A stretch of 31,116 bases of DNA, from the NCBI GenBank assembly GCA_034189755.1, contig JAXIHJ010000105.1, forward strand, positions 1 to 31,116. The letters run 5' to 3'. Below, piece by piece: positions 7,038 to 15,472 of this stretch. How positions within the stretch are numbered: position 1 is the stretch's first letter; every line of letters starts with the position of its first letter. The notes under the pieces are model-generated. The model searched no databases. It was not told the origin of the DNA and saw only the letters and a list, made by a program, of their open reading frames with translations. The stretch is from JAXIHJ01 sp034189755 (GTDB lineage: Bacteria; Planctomycetota; Phycisphaerae; SM23-33). The position numbers and the translations under genes were made by a program.

Positions 7038-8770
7038 TTTTCGCTCCTTATCGGAAGTCTCAGCGTCCAGCCGGCCAGCCAGAGCAAAACCGCAATCGCC
7101 ACGAGCATCGGCCAAAGCTCAACAGGTGCTTTCAATGCCTGTGGCCGCGGCAGCGGCACGGCTGCAACGGCTTCAAGCGGATCGACCTTCGCCCTGCCGC
7201 CTTGCAAGCCAACCAGGCTGACGGCGTGAAGCACGTCGGCGGCGTCCCGATAAATGCCGGGCTTCGGAAGCCCGCCACGCAAATCAAGAGGCAACTGCCC
7301 GGCAATGCGACTCCAGCCCGTATTCAGGCCCGCCTGCATGGGCGTAACGCAGCAGTAGCTCTGCCGCCCCGCCCCGCCCGGCGTGAGATGGCGCATCGCG
7401 TTGGCCAGGAAGATTACGAATGCGTCGGTCATTGTGAAGTTCGTGTTCTCGCCACTGATGTCGAACGCGACGTAGATTCGCCTATTGCCGCCGGCGCCGG
7501 CCTCCGGCTCGCTGCGAAGAATGAGCGATTCGCCCTTGTAGCTCACCAAGCGCCGCTGCTTAGCCGCAGCAGCCGCCCGCCAGGGCCGAACGCTACGGAC
7601 GGCCACCGAGCCAAGCTCCACGCCTTGCATGACCGGATCGTCGGCGGCTGCGTCGGCGTCTCGCAGGAGTATGGCTAAAAGCATCTCGCCCCGGCGCCAG
7701 CCGGCTGGCGCCGCCGGCGGGTCGATAAGAAGCGCCGGCTTGCCGGCGGGCGCCGCAGCGCCGACGGCGACAACAATGTCGGCGTCCTTCACGTCGCCGG
7801 CCAGTGAAAGCGTCGGGTCGATGCGGATGAAGCGGCGAACCATCGGCTCGTCTCGGCCCGTAATCGCTACGGCCTTGACCACGGCCGGGCGGCGAACCAA
7901 AAACGCCTCCTCGCCATAGTTCGGCAGGCGCTCGTGCCGCCCGTCGGTCAATCGCAGCCGGACGGCTTCGGCCGGCCGAAACCGAAACACCAAGCCCTTC
8001 CGTCCGCCGGCATCGACGCTCAGCGGCATTGCAGCCGATTCGGTCTCGGCGCCGGATTGCTCCACGCCGACCGTTTCGACAAAACCGCTCCAGGGCGAAT
8101 CGGTGTGATTGCAAACCGCCAAAAAAATCTGCACGTCGCCGCCCGGCAGCGGTTCAGCGCCGACGGCGTCGAACGTTACCGGCGGCATGACAGGCGTAAT
8201 TTCGATTACGCTGCGGCTTGGCCCCGTGGCGATCTTCGCCCCGGCCGCCGCGAAAACGTACAAATGCTGCGCCTCGGGGGCAGGCGGAATTACCTCCAAA
8301 TCCCCCGTACGGACCGGAACCGGACGCACGTCCGCCACCATGCGACGTTCGCCGGCCCGCCGCCAGCGGCCCAGCGGCGAGTGGGGAACAATCAACTGAA
8401 CCCGGTCGTCCCGGTCCAGGCGGTTGAGCAGGGCCACAAGCGCATCGCCGAGGTCGCTTGTTTGCTTAACCGAGGCCAGTTCAGCCGAGCGGAGTATTTC
8501 GACGGCCACGCGGCGGACGGGCCGCTCGGCGTAGTAAACCGGCCGGGCCATGGCCAGCACCGCGGCAGCCGCACCGGTCAACAGGCACAGCCAGCTCGCC
8601 GCAACACGCCGACGCCGATGCAGCGGGCGGTCCAGCGAGGCGAGTGCCTCGGCCCAGAGCCTCAGGCTGCCTACGACCGCCAGCCCTCTTGACCGGCGAA
8701 ACATCGCCCACACGGCAACCGCAGCTACCGCAGCCAGACCAAACAACGACCATGGAAAAAGGAAACTCAC
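7034..8770 (-). CDS. BatA-domain membrane protein
   Basis: Begins with the N-terminal BatA/aerotolerance domain: a first membrane helix from residue 1 (FPWSLFGLAAVAAVAVWAMF), the LHRRRRVAASWL turn, and a second helix near residues 59-80. A large, probably periplasmic von Willebrand-like region follows (DDRVQLIVPHSP; VAVEILRSAELAS), then a single C-terminal helix (LWPMLVAIAVLLWLAGW) ending in a basic tail. No intact MIDAS motif (DxSxS) is visible, so metal binding by the VWA-like part is doubtful. Such proteins are common in Planctomycetota, often with MoxR/BatA clusters, but no MoxR or DUF58 gene is nearby. It overlaps amrS by 4 nt and lies 47 nt downstream of another envelope gene. Its function is not established. 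Confidence 0.75.
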   Translation of the reverse strand: MSFLFPWSLFGLAAVAAVAVWAMFRRSRGLAVVGSLRLWAEALASLDRPLHRRRRVAASWLCLLTGAAAAVLAMARPVYYAERPVRRVAVEILRSAELASVKQTSDLGDALVALLNRLDRDDRVQLIVPHSPLGRWRRAGERRMVADVRPVPVRTGDLEVIPPAPEAQHLYVFAAAGAKIATGPSRSVIEITPVMPPVTFDAVGAEPLPGGDVQIFLAVCNHTDSPWSGFVETVGVEQSGAETESAAMPLSVDAGGRKGLVFRFRPAEAVRLRLTDGRHERLPNYGEEAFLVRRPAVVKAVAITGRDEPMVRRFIRIDPTLSLAGDVKDADIVVAVGAAAPAGKPALLIDPPAAPAGWRRGEMLLAILLRDADAAADDPVMQGVELGSVAVRSVRPWRAAAAAKQRRLVSYKGESLILRSEPEAGAGGNRRIYVAFDISGENTNFTMTDAFVIFLANAMRHLTPGGAGRQSYCCVTPMQAGLNTGWSRIAGQLPLDLRGGLPKPGIYRDAADVLHAVSLVGLQGGRAKVDPLEAVAAVPLPRPQALKAPVELWPMLVAIAVLLWLAGWTLRLPIRSEK

Positions 8771-8784
8771 AAATTCAGATTTTC

Positions 8785-8819
8785 AATCGGCAATCGTCAA
8801 TCGTCAATTGTCAATTGTC
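8785..8819. repeat. Five-copy heptamer tandem repeat
   Basis: Five head-to-tail heptamers, AATCGGC, AATCGTC, AATCGTC, AATTGTC and AATTGTC, lie just upstream of the BatA-like start and overlap the stop codon of the preceding gene. This is a short, slightly degenerate tandem array. A change in copy number would alter the spacing between the two cistrons. Confidence 0.7.
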
Positions 8820-9906
8820 AGAATTGACCCAGATCGCGTTCGCGGAAGATCTTTCTCAGGAGCACGTACCTACGGCCCTTGTATAGCGCGACCTCGCCGG
8901 AGACTCGCAGGCGGACCGTAACTCTGTCTTCAACGGCCTCGGCGACAATTTCCCTGGCCTCGGTGAGCATCCCGTTCGGCAGGATGCGCAGCGGCGGCTC
9001 GCGCAGTGTATTGTCGGACTCGAACCGCACCTGCAGCCAGCGGCCGACGCCCGTCGGCACGACCCGCACCAGGCGGTCCACCACGAGCGTCCCGCGTCCG
9101 GGCGGCAGGTCGGCTGCGCTGGACTTCGGCGCGACCGACGGAACAGGCAACACGCCGCTTTGCGACGGGGTCGCGGGCACGGCCACCGGCTGACCGGGCC
9201 GGTCGGCGAGCAGTTGCTGCATGATGTCTTCAGGCGATGCGGTTTTCTTTTCCGGCTTTTCCGGCCGGGTGGCGGCGGCCCCTGTTGTAGCCTTAGCCGG
9301 CTCGGCGCGCACCGCCGACGGACCAATAACAGTAACCTTCGTCAGCAGGATATAGCACTGCTGCTCGTAAACGGTCGTCTCGCCGCTAACGCGGAACACC
9401 GATTTCGGCTTCTGCCGGCTGAGCCGCTCCATAGCCTCCAGCAGTGCATTCGGCAGCGCCCATCGGTAGCGGCCCGGCCCGGCTGAAGGACTATGCTCGA
9501 AGGTCAGCAGCACCCACCCGCTGCGCCGGTCCCTTTTCATACGGCATCGCCGGTTGACGACCATGCTGCCTTCGGGCGGCAAGACCGCCTCGGGTCGGGG
9601 AGGCCCGGGCCAGTCTCTCGGCCTGGTCAGCGGAACGGGCGGGCGATCCAGCAGGAGCCTGGCGAATTCCTCATTGCCCGCTCCGGCCGACGCGGCAGGA
9701 GTTGCTTTCGCCCCGGCCGACGCGGCCAAGGGCGCTTCGGGCAACTGTTCGGCTGCGGGCGCCTTGTCGGCGACAAACGGCGACTTGACCCACGAGACGA
9801 ACTTAGCGCAGCCGAAAGGCAAAGCCGAAACGGCCAGAGACGCCCCGGCAAGCAGCACGCACGCGATAATGCTCCATCTTCGCAACATACGAATGTATTT
9901 TAACAC
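8818..9906 (-). CDS. Envelope protein with an internal duplication
   Basis: Not a family I recognise. An N-terminal hydrophobic segment (WSIIACVLLAGASLAVSAL) acts as a signal peptide or anchor, followed by an Ala/Pro-rich linker to about residue 80. Two related units follow. Unit one is about residues 84-192, starting LLLDRPPVP and ending RVSGETTVYEQQCYILLTKV. Unit two is about 231-353, starting LLADRPGQPV and ending RVSGEVALYKGRRYVLLRKI. They share the LLxDRP opening, a central VVxRxxR segment, an LPNxxLxEA helix and the closing RVSGExxxY block. A second Ala/Pro/Lys linker separates them. The start could be GTG at 9906 or ATG at 9888; neither has a good ribosome site. It is probably cotranscribed with the BatA-like gene. 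Confidence 0.75.
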   Translation of the reverse strand: MLKYIRMLRRWSIIACVLLAGASLAVSALPFGCAKFVSWVKSPFVADKAPAAEQLPEAPLAASAGAKATPAASAGAGNEEFARLLLDRPPVPLTRPRDWPGPPRPEAVLPPEGSMVVNRRCRMKRDRRSGWVLLTFEHSPSAGPGRYRWALPNALLEAMERLSRQKPKSVFRVSGETTVYEQQCYILLTKVTVIGPSAVRAEPAKATTGAAATRPEKPEKKTASPEDIMQQLLADRPGQPVAVPATPSQSGVLPVPSVAPKSSAADLPPGRGTLVVDRLVRVVPTGVGRWLQVRFESDNTLREPPLRILPNGMLTEAREIVAEAVEDRVTVRLRVSGEVALYKGRRYVLLRKIFRERDLGQF

Positions 9907-9927
9907 TGCGCCAACCGTTTCACCAAC

Positions 9928-10485
9928 CTACATGCACACTGCTTTCGTGAAGAACCGCTCCAGTTCGTCGGCATCTTCTATGCGGGCGGCGACGTCGGCG
10001 GCCTCGGGACGCGCAGCGGCCATCATGTCAATCAACGGCTGCCAGAACGCTCCTACGCACACCAGAGGCCGACGCGGCAGCATCCGCTTGCACATCATCT
10101 CCCAGACGGTCGCCAGCTCCGTCAGCGTGCCGGTTGCGCCGGGCAGAACGACGTAGCCGGCGACGCCAAGGGCGATCAGCCGCTCCAGCCGCTCGGAGAA
10201 GGCGTTCGTCTCGATGATTCTATCGATGTACCGGTTCGGCTTGGACTTCCAGATGCGGCAGGTAACGCCGATAGTCGTCCCGCCGCCGGCCTTGGCGCCT
10301 CGCGCCGAGGCCTCCATCGTTCCGCCGTAGCCGCCGTTGGCTATCGCGCAACCCAGTTCGGCGAGCTTGTGCCCGACCGCGAAGGCCGTTTCGTAAGCCG
10401 CTTCGCCCTCGCGCGGGTCGTTCGAGCCAAACACCGTAACAACCCGCTGCAAAGGCGTTGCATTGCCTGAATTCGAGGCGTCCAT
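9928..10485 (-). CDS. LOG-family (TIGR00725/00730-type) protein
   Basis: Rossmann-like nucleotide-binding protein of the LOG/lysine-decarboxylase-like family. The signature segments are GGYGGTMEA (residues 51-59) and PGATGTLTE (115-123). Family members hydrolyse cytokinin ribotides or other nucleoside monophosphates to free base and ribose phosphate. Here the canonical PGGxGTxxE carries Ala for the second Gly, a change also seen in nucleotide-binding relatives, so the substrate is uncertain. Length (185 residues) is normal and no membrane segment is present. Its ATG shares one base with the aconitase stop (TAATG), so expression is coupled to acn. That link to central metabolism is notable but unexplained. 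Confidence 0.85.
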   Translation of the reverse strand: MDASNSGNATPLQRVVTVFGSNDPREGEAAYETAFAVGHKLAELGCAIANGGYGGTMEASARGAKAGGGTTIGVTCRIWKSKPNRYIDRIIETNAFSERLERLIALGVAGYVVLPGATGTLTELATVWEMMCKRMLPRRPLVCVGAFWQPLIDMMAAARPEAADVAARIEDADELERFFTKAVCM

Positions 10486-12491
10486 TACTTTCCGCCTTCG
10501 CGCGTGTAATTAAGCAGCCCGCCGGCGGCGAGGACTTTCCGCTGCCGCGGCGCCAAAGCGACGTTGCAGACAAACTCAAAGCCCTTGCTGACGTTGCGGA
10601 CGGCGACGCATTCAGCCGACGCGACGGTTTTAACCAAGTCGTCGATAGCCAGTTCGTCGCCCGCCTCGATGCGGTCGTAATCGCCCGCGTCGGCGAACGT
10701 CAGCGGCAGGACGGCGAAGTTCACAAGGTTCACCTGATGGATCCGCTCGATGCCCTTGGCGATGACCGCCCGGATACCGAGCGCCATGGGGCACAGTGCT
10801 GCGTGCTCGCGGCTGGAGCCTTGGCCGTAGCTCTCACCGGCGACGATTACGCCGGCCCGGCCCGATTGTTTCGCCGCCAGCGCCCGCTCGGCGAACGTCG
10901 CCTCTCCGGGTTCGTTGAAGCAGTTGAACACGTACCTGGCGTATTCGGGCACGTTCGATCGCAGTTTAAGCAGCGATCCGGCGGGCATGATGTGGTCGGT
11001 CGTTACCTTATCGCCCAGCCTGATCAGCACACAGCCGGCGAGTTCGGCGGGCAGCTTTTCGCCGCGTGGCGGCGGAACGATGCTCGGGCCGCGAACAACC
11101 TCCACACTGCCGGCCTCGTCTTCGCCGGGCGGCGGAATGATCATGCTATCGTCTATCTTGAACTTTTCCGGCGCCGGGATCTGCGGATATTCGATGCCGC
11201 ACCGCCCGGCAAACTCGCGCGGGTCGGTTATCTCGCCGGTTATCGCTGCGGCGACGGCCGTAGCCGGCGAGACCAGATACACCCGGTCGTCCCGGCTGCC
11301 GCTTCGGCCGGAAAAGTTGCGGTTGAACGTTCGCAGGCTGACTGCATCGTCGGCCGGCGAGAAGCCCAGCCCGATGCACGGCCCGCAGGCCGACTCCAGT
11401 ATTCTCGCGCCGGCTGAGACCATCTCCGCCAGCCCCGGCGCGCCGGGGTTTTCGGCGAGCATAGCCAGCACCTGCCGGCTGCCGGGCGCAATGCCAAGCT
11501 CGACGCCGGGGTGTACGGTCCGGCCCTTCAGCACGGCCGCAACCATCATCAAGTCCTGGAAGCTCGAATTCGTGCACGAGCCGATGATTACCTGCTGAAC
11601 CTTAGTGCCCGCCGCCGAAGCGACCGGCACGATGTTATCCGGGCTGCTCGGCGCAGCCGCCAGCGGCTGAAGCTTATCCAGATCGATCGTTATAACGCGA
11701 TCGTACTCGCACCCGTCGTCCGCGGCCAGCGGCACGAACGCATCGCCGCGACCTTGCGCGGCGAGAAACTGCGCCGTTACGTCGTCGGACGGGAAGATGC
11801 TTGTCGTAACGCCCAGCTCGGCGCCCATGTTCGTGCAGGTAGCGCGGGCCGGTGCCGGCAGGGATGCAACGCCCCGGCCGAAATACTCCACCACCGTAGC
11901 GACGTTGCCCTTCGTCGTCAGGATACCGAGCAGGTGCAGTATGATGTCTTTCGCAGTTACCCACGGCTGTAATTCGCCGCGAAGCTCAACGCCGACAACA
12001 CGCGGGCAGGTGGTGTAGAATGCCCCTCCGCCCATTGCGACGGCTACGTCCAGCCCGCCTGCGCCGATGGCGAGCATGCCTACGCCGCCGGCTGTGGGCG
12101 TGTGGCTGTCGGAACCGAGCAGCGTCTTGCCCGGCGAGCTGAACCGCTCCAGGTGAACCTGGTGGCAGATTCCGTTGCCGGGCCGGGAGTGGAACGCGCC
12201 GACCTTCGCCGCGATAGACTGAAGGTACAGATGGTCGTTGTGGTTGGCCGGGCCGAACTGGGCGGTGTTGTGATCCACGTAGCTGACGGACAGCTCCGTT
12301 TTGAGACGCCGAACGTCCATCGCCTCCAGCAGCAGGAAGGCCGTCGTGCCGGTAGCGTCCTGCGTAAGCGTTTGGTCTATGCGGATGCCTATTTCGCCGC
12401 CGGCGGCCAGCTCGCCGGCTACCAGATGGTCCGCGAGGATTTTGTGCGTCAGCGTTCGGGGCATTGTCGGTCTTTGCTCCTTGCTTTTCAT
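10485..12491 (-). CDS. acn: Aconitate hydratase, short bacterial form
   Basis: Interconverts citrate and isocitrate through cis-aconitate in the TCA cycle, using a 4Fe-4S cluster. The three cluster cysteines are visible: Cys306 in GSCTNS, and Cys369 and Cys372 in SACGPC. GSDSHTP (126-132) and the swivel-domain segments TDHIMPAG and GESYGQGSSREHAAL are also present. At 668 residues it is shorter than AcnA (about 890) and matches the compact aconitase subfamily that resembles mitochondrial aconitase and isopropylmalate isomerase. Start choice: ATG at 12491, or ATG at 12464, which has AAGGAG upstream at a long spacing. The stop shares a base with the LOG gene start. Confidence 0.95.
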   Translation of the reverse strand: MKSKEQRPTMPRTLTHKILADHLVAGELAAGGEIGIRIDQTLTQDATGTTAFLLLEAMDVRRLKTELSVSYVDHNTAQFGPANHNDHLYLQSIAAKVGAFHSRPGNGICHQVHLERFSSPGKTLLGSDSHTPTAGGVGMLAIGAGGLDVAVAMGGGAFYTTCPRVVGVELRGELQPWVTAKDIILHLLGILTTKGNVATVVEYFGRGVASLPAPARATCTNMGAELGVTTSIFPSDDVTAQFLAAQGRGDAFVPLAADDGCEYDRVITIDLDKLQPLAAAPSSPDNIVPVASAAGTKVQQVIIGSCTNSSFQDLMMVAAVLKGRTVHPGVELGIAPGSRQVLAMLAENPGAPGLAEMVSAGARILESACGPCIGLGFSPADDAVSLRTFNRNFSGRSGSRDDRVYLVSPATAVAAAITGEITDPREFAGRCGIEYPQIPAPEKFKIDDSMIIPPPGEDEAGSVEVVRGPSIVPPPRGEKLPAELAGCVLIRLGDKVTTDHIMPAGSLLKLRSNVPEYARYVFNCFNEPGEATFAERALAAKQSGRAGVIVAGESYGQGSSREHAALCPMALGIRAVIAKGIERIHQVNLVNFAVLPLTFADAGDYDRIEAGDELAIDDLVKTVASAECVAVRNVSKGFEFVCNVALAPRQRKVLAAGGLLNYTREGGK

Positions 12492-12580
12492 CGCCGTGGA
12501 ACCTTCAGCATATCAAACCACTCCGCAAGTGGCAAACGCGTCTGTTTTGAGCTACGTGTAAGGTGTATAAACATCGGCAG

Positions 12581-12631
12581 AGATAAACGCAGATATTTGA
12601 ATTAACAATTCATCTGCGTTTATCTGCGTTC
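12581..12631. repeat. ATCTGCGTTT-type inverted and direct repeat
   Basis: A perfect 14-bp inverted pair (12581-12594 and 12612-12625, arm AGATAAACGCAGAT) encloses a 17-nt AT-rich spacer. The right arm runs into a direct repeat of ATCTGCGTTT and ATCTGCGTTC (12612-12631). It covers the last codons of ogt, so the C-terminal Arg-rich tail of that protein is encoded by repeat sequence. Similar phrases are widespread in bacterial intergenic DNA. It may also serve as a transcription stop for ogt. Confidence 0.65.
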
Positions 12632-13162
12632 ATCCCTGCGAGTTTTTTCCGAGTCCAACATTCGCCGTTTGAGTGTTTCACCGCCGGCGGCGGAGAACCC
12701 GCCGGGCCGGCCGTCGGCGTATGTGACGCGATGGCAGGGAACCACCAGCGGAACGGGATTTTTGCCCATGGCGGCGGCTACGGCGCGGGCGGCGTCTTCG
12801 CGGCCTATCTCCATCGCCAGGCGGGAATAACTTCGCGTTTGACCGTACTGAATCTTACGGCAGGCGCGATAGACCCGGCCTGAAAATGTTCTTTCGCCCG
12901 GCAAATCGCATTCGATCTCTGAAAAATCCACTGGTTCGCCGCGGAAATAGGCCAGGCTAAGTGCGATGAGCCGCTCGAAAGGCCGCTCGCAGCGGACGGC
13001 GCCGGGATGTTCCCAGCTAAGCAAATCGAGAATGTCATCGGCCTGGTAGTGAGGCAGGACCAGACGGCACAGCCCTCCGCTGCCCGCTGCTGCTCCCATC
13101 GGCCCCCAGGCGGTCGGCCAGACGGCGTAACGCAAATCCTCGGAACTCTTCCTGGCAACCAT
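12620..13162 (-). CDS. ogt: Methylated-DNA-protein-cysteine methyltransferase
   Basis: Suicidal DNA-repair protein that moves the alkyl group from O6-alkylguanine to its own cysteine. The active-site PCHRV is at residues 142-146 with Cys143 as acceptor. It is preceded by the DNA-binding helix-turn-helix region (VYRACRKIQYGQTRSYSRLA), whose RAC segment carries the arginine finger, and followed by GGFSAAGGETLKRRML. The N-terminal half is the usual divergent ribonuclease-H-like domain. Length 180 is normal. The last residues (RRDERR) fall in a repeat and may be an acquired extension. It is a lone gene, with no Ada regulator nearby. Confidence 0.95.
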   Translation of the reverse strand: MVARKSSEDLRYAVWPTAWGPMGAAAGSGGLCRLVLPHYQADDILDLLSWEHPGAVRCERPFERLIALSLAYFRGEPVDFSEIECDLPGERTFSGRVYRACRKIQYGQTRSYSRLAMEIGREDAARAVAAAMGKNPVPLVVPCHRVTYADGRPGGFSAAGGETLKRRMLDSEKTRRDERR

Positions 13163-13249
13163 GAGGGCATGCTACAAAAAAGAATGCGAAAACCCCACAT
13201 CCTAAATACTGACTGAATTTCAAAACGTAATTGGAACCTGGAATTGTTT

Positions 13250-14041
13250 CTATCGCCGCTTTTCGGCTGCGCGGTGAAACTCAGCCACCCTGGCGCTGAT
13301 AAGTTGCAGCGCAGCCTGGCCTTCGCGGCTTTGGGCAAGGCCGACCAGTTGGAAGCCCATTCTTGTAACCTGGCCTTCCTGCCCGATGTGGCGGAACTGG
13401 GCGTCGGCAAAGACAGCCTCGTCGCTGGTGCCGAATACGAATCTCACACCGACACATTCGCCCACATCCATGGCGGCCGCAGCCTCCGGGTTGGCTTCGA
13501 TTTGGAACCCGCCGGCGCTGATGTCGGTAACCCGTCCGGACCAGACCGGTCTTTCTGGCGTGGTGCCCGCCGGTTCGGCCTTGCGCCCGCCAAGCCAGAA
13601 CGAGGCCCGGACAATCCGATTGGCAGGCACGGCGGCGCGGATATACGCTCGGCGTTGCAGCCGCTGCATCCGCGTCGGCGAACAGACCTTCAGTACAGGC
13701 GAGACGGTGCCATCGGCAAGTTCGAGCTGCTCCAGCCCGGCTACCGTCGCCGAGAAGATATGCTTGTGATGTTTCAGCTTGAAACTGACGCCCACCTTGT
13801 CGGCCGGGGCGAATTCATGCTGCTCGACGCCGGCCTCGGGCGGGGGCGCCGCAAGAAACAGGTGCTCTGTCTTCACGGCCAGCAAACGGCTGTGGAGGGT
13901 GGCCCAGCTTGCATCCACGGCAACGGTGATGGTTACGGGGACCTGCCTTCGGGCAGCTTCGGCGAGCACCTCGTTAATCTGACAATTGTTCAGTTGTTGC
14001 AGTGTGGGCACCGGTTCGTCTCGCAGAGTGGACAGACACAA
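13250..14041 (-). CDS. PilZ-domain c-di-GMP-binding protein, YcgR-like
   Basis: Two-part protein. An N-terminal beta-rich region of about 115 residues is of the YcgR-N type. A C-terminal PilZ domain carries both c-di-GMP contact motifs: RAYIR (RxxxR, residues 131-135) and DISAGG (DxSxxG, 173-178). YcgR homologues bind c-di-GMP and act on the flagellar motor, but no flagellar gene lies nearby, so only ligand binding is safe to infer. The apparent start is TTG at 14041 without a clear ribosome site; a GTG at about 14011 is an alternative. No membrane segment is seen. It is a single gene between ogt and a membrane protein. Confidence 0.85.
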   Translation of the reverse strand: MCLSTLRDEPVPTLQQLNNCQINEVLAEAARRQVPVTITVAVDASWATLHSRLLAVKTEHLFLAAPPPEAGVEQHEFAPADKVGVSFKLKHHKHIFSATVAGLEQLELADGTVSPVLKVCSPTRMQRLQRRAYIRAAVPANRIVRASFWLGGRKAEPAGTTPERPVWSGRVTDISAGGFQIEANPEAAAAMDVGECVGVRFVFGTSDEAVFADAQFRHIGQEGQVTRMGFQLVGLAQSREGQAALQLISARVAEFHRAAEKRR

Positions 14042-14094
14042 AGATAGCTGCCAGAAAATTCTCTTACGTTAGAGGTTTTCGGCTTGATGAAGTG

Positions 14095-15282
14095 TCAACT
14101 TGAATCCCGGCGTGCATTATCGGGCGTCTGGTCGAGTCCCAGCTCGGCCTGGATAATTTCGGCCTTGGGCAGTTTTGGACCGGCAACGGCAAAAATTGCG
14201 CCGGGCAGGCCCCAGAACATAGGCACAAGCCTGGCCAGAAGCGCCATTGCCAGGACTGCGCTGGGACTGACGGCTGTAAAGAACACCACGTATAACTTCT
14301 CGATCAGGCCCACACCGCCGGGCGTCAGCGGCACGGCCCCGAAGATGTAAATTAGTGGGATGTAGAGGAAATACGTGTACCACGGCGTGGACAAAGACAA
14401 ACTCTTGCCGACAAGCACTATTGACCCGATCCAGAAGATTTGTGCTACGAATGTAATCATAACGGCCTGGCCGAGCGCACCTATCCTCCGGCGGTATAAC
14501 CTGGCCGCGTCGCCTGCGGCCGCGACGTGATGCGCCAGGGGCAGGTGCCGGTAGAACCTCTCAAGGTGCAGCAGCCGGCGGATGCGGCTGCTCAGCAGAA
14601 ACGCCAGTACGACGGGCACAATCACGCCGACGACGGCAACCGCGACAACCGGCCGTCGCAGTTGCGATGCGTCGGCCAGACCGCCCGCCAGCGCCACCGC
14701 GAGCATGACGGCCGACAGCAGACCCAACCCCGTCATCCCCATCACGCGGTCAACGAAGATGCTGACCAGCACGGCCGCCTTCCGCGGCGTGTGTCTGGCA
14801 ACGTAGTAACCCTTTACCAGGTCGCCGCCGATCGTGCCGGGCACCACCGCGTTGAAAAACTGCCCCACAAACGTCAGACGGACCGCCTCCGGCAAACTGA
14901 TCCGCACGTCCTGAATCCGCAGCAGCATCCACCACCGCGCGGCGATAATCAGCAGCGAGATACCCAGCCCCACAACGGCGCACGCCAGCATCGCCTTGTT
15001 CAGTGTCCGGATGGTGGAGACGAAGCCCTGACGGACCAGTTTCTCGCTGTTGGGAATGGGCTTGAAGTCCGCTCTAGGCCGCTGTGCCTCCCGGCGCCAC
15101 CAGAAGGCGCCGCCGGCTACGGTGAACCCATCGTCGTTGACGGCGAGGACGGAATAGGATTCGCCGTCGGCGGCTACCACATAGTCGCGGAAGTGCACCT
15201 GGCCAAGCACCCACGTCAGCAGCACGGCGGCAATGACGGCCTTGCCGGCCAGCAGCAGGATTTTTCGCGATTTTCTTTCCAT
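14095..15282 (-). CDS. LPG_synthase_TM (UPF0104) flippase-like membrane protein
   Basis: Polytopic inner-membrane protein of the UPF0104/AglD/MprF-N family. Recognised by FFNAVVPGTIGGDLVKGYYV followed by the RKAAVLVSIFVDRVMGM segment, and near the C-terminus by GAVPLTPGGVGLIEKLY. About eight hydrophobic helices are evident. An extra loop of about 70 residues after the first helix carries no family motif and is probably extracytoplasmic. Homologues act in lipid or glycolipid transport or synthesis; the C-terminal lysyl-transferase domain of MprF is absent. The ATG at 15282 is preferred over an upstream TTG at 15294, although neither has a clear ribosome site. Confidence 0.85.
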   Translation of the reverse strand: MERKSRKILLLAGKAVIAAVLLTWVLGQVHFRDYVVAADGESYSVLAVNDDGFTVAGGAFWWRREAQRPRADFKPIPNSEKLVRQGFVSTIRTLNKAMLACAVVGLGISLLIIAARWWMLLRIQDVRISLPEAVRLTFVGQFFNAVVPGTIGGDLVKGYYVARHTPRKAAVLVSIFVDRVMGMTGLGLLSAVMLAVALAGGLADASQLRRPVVAVAVVGVIVPVVLAFLLSSRIRRLLHLERFYRHLPLAHHVAAAGDAARLYRRRIGALGQAVMITFVAQIFWIGSIVLVGKSLSLSTPWYTYFLYIPLIYIFGAVPLTPGGVGLIEKLYVVFFTAVSPSAVLAMALLARLVPMFWGLPGAIFAVAGPKLPKAEIIQAELGLDQTPDNARRDSS

Positions 15283-15472
15283 TCGCAGCGTCAAGGCAAA
15301 TTGGTTTCATTCGCAGCGCCACAGCCCACGCCGGCTATGTGGGTGAAATTCTATCAGAGCCTTGCAGCCATGCCGAGATTTTTGTCTTTTCACCTCGAAC
15401 GTCAAACTGCTAAAATCCCTTATATAGGTTCGCCTTATCATTCTTACTCCACTAGAAAAGTGAAACAAAACA

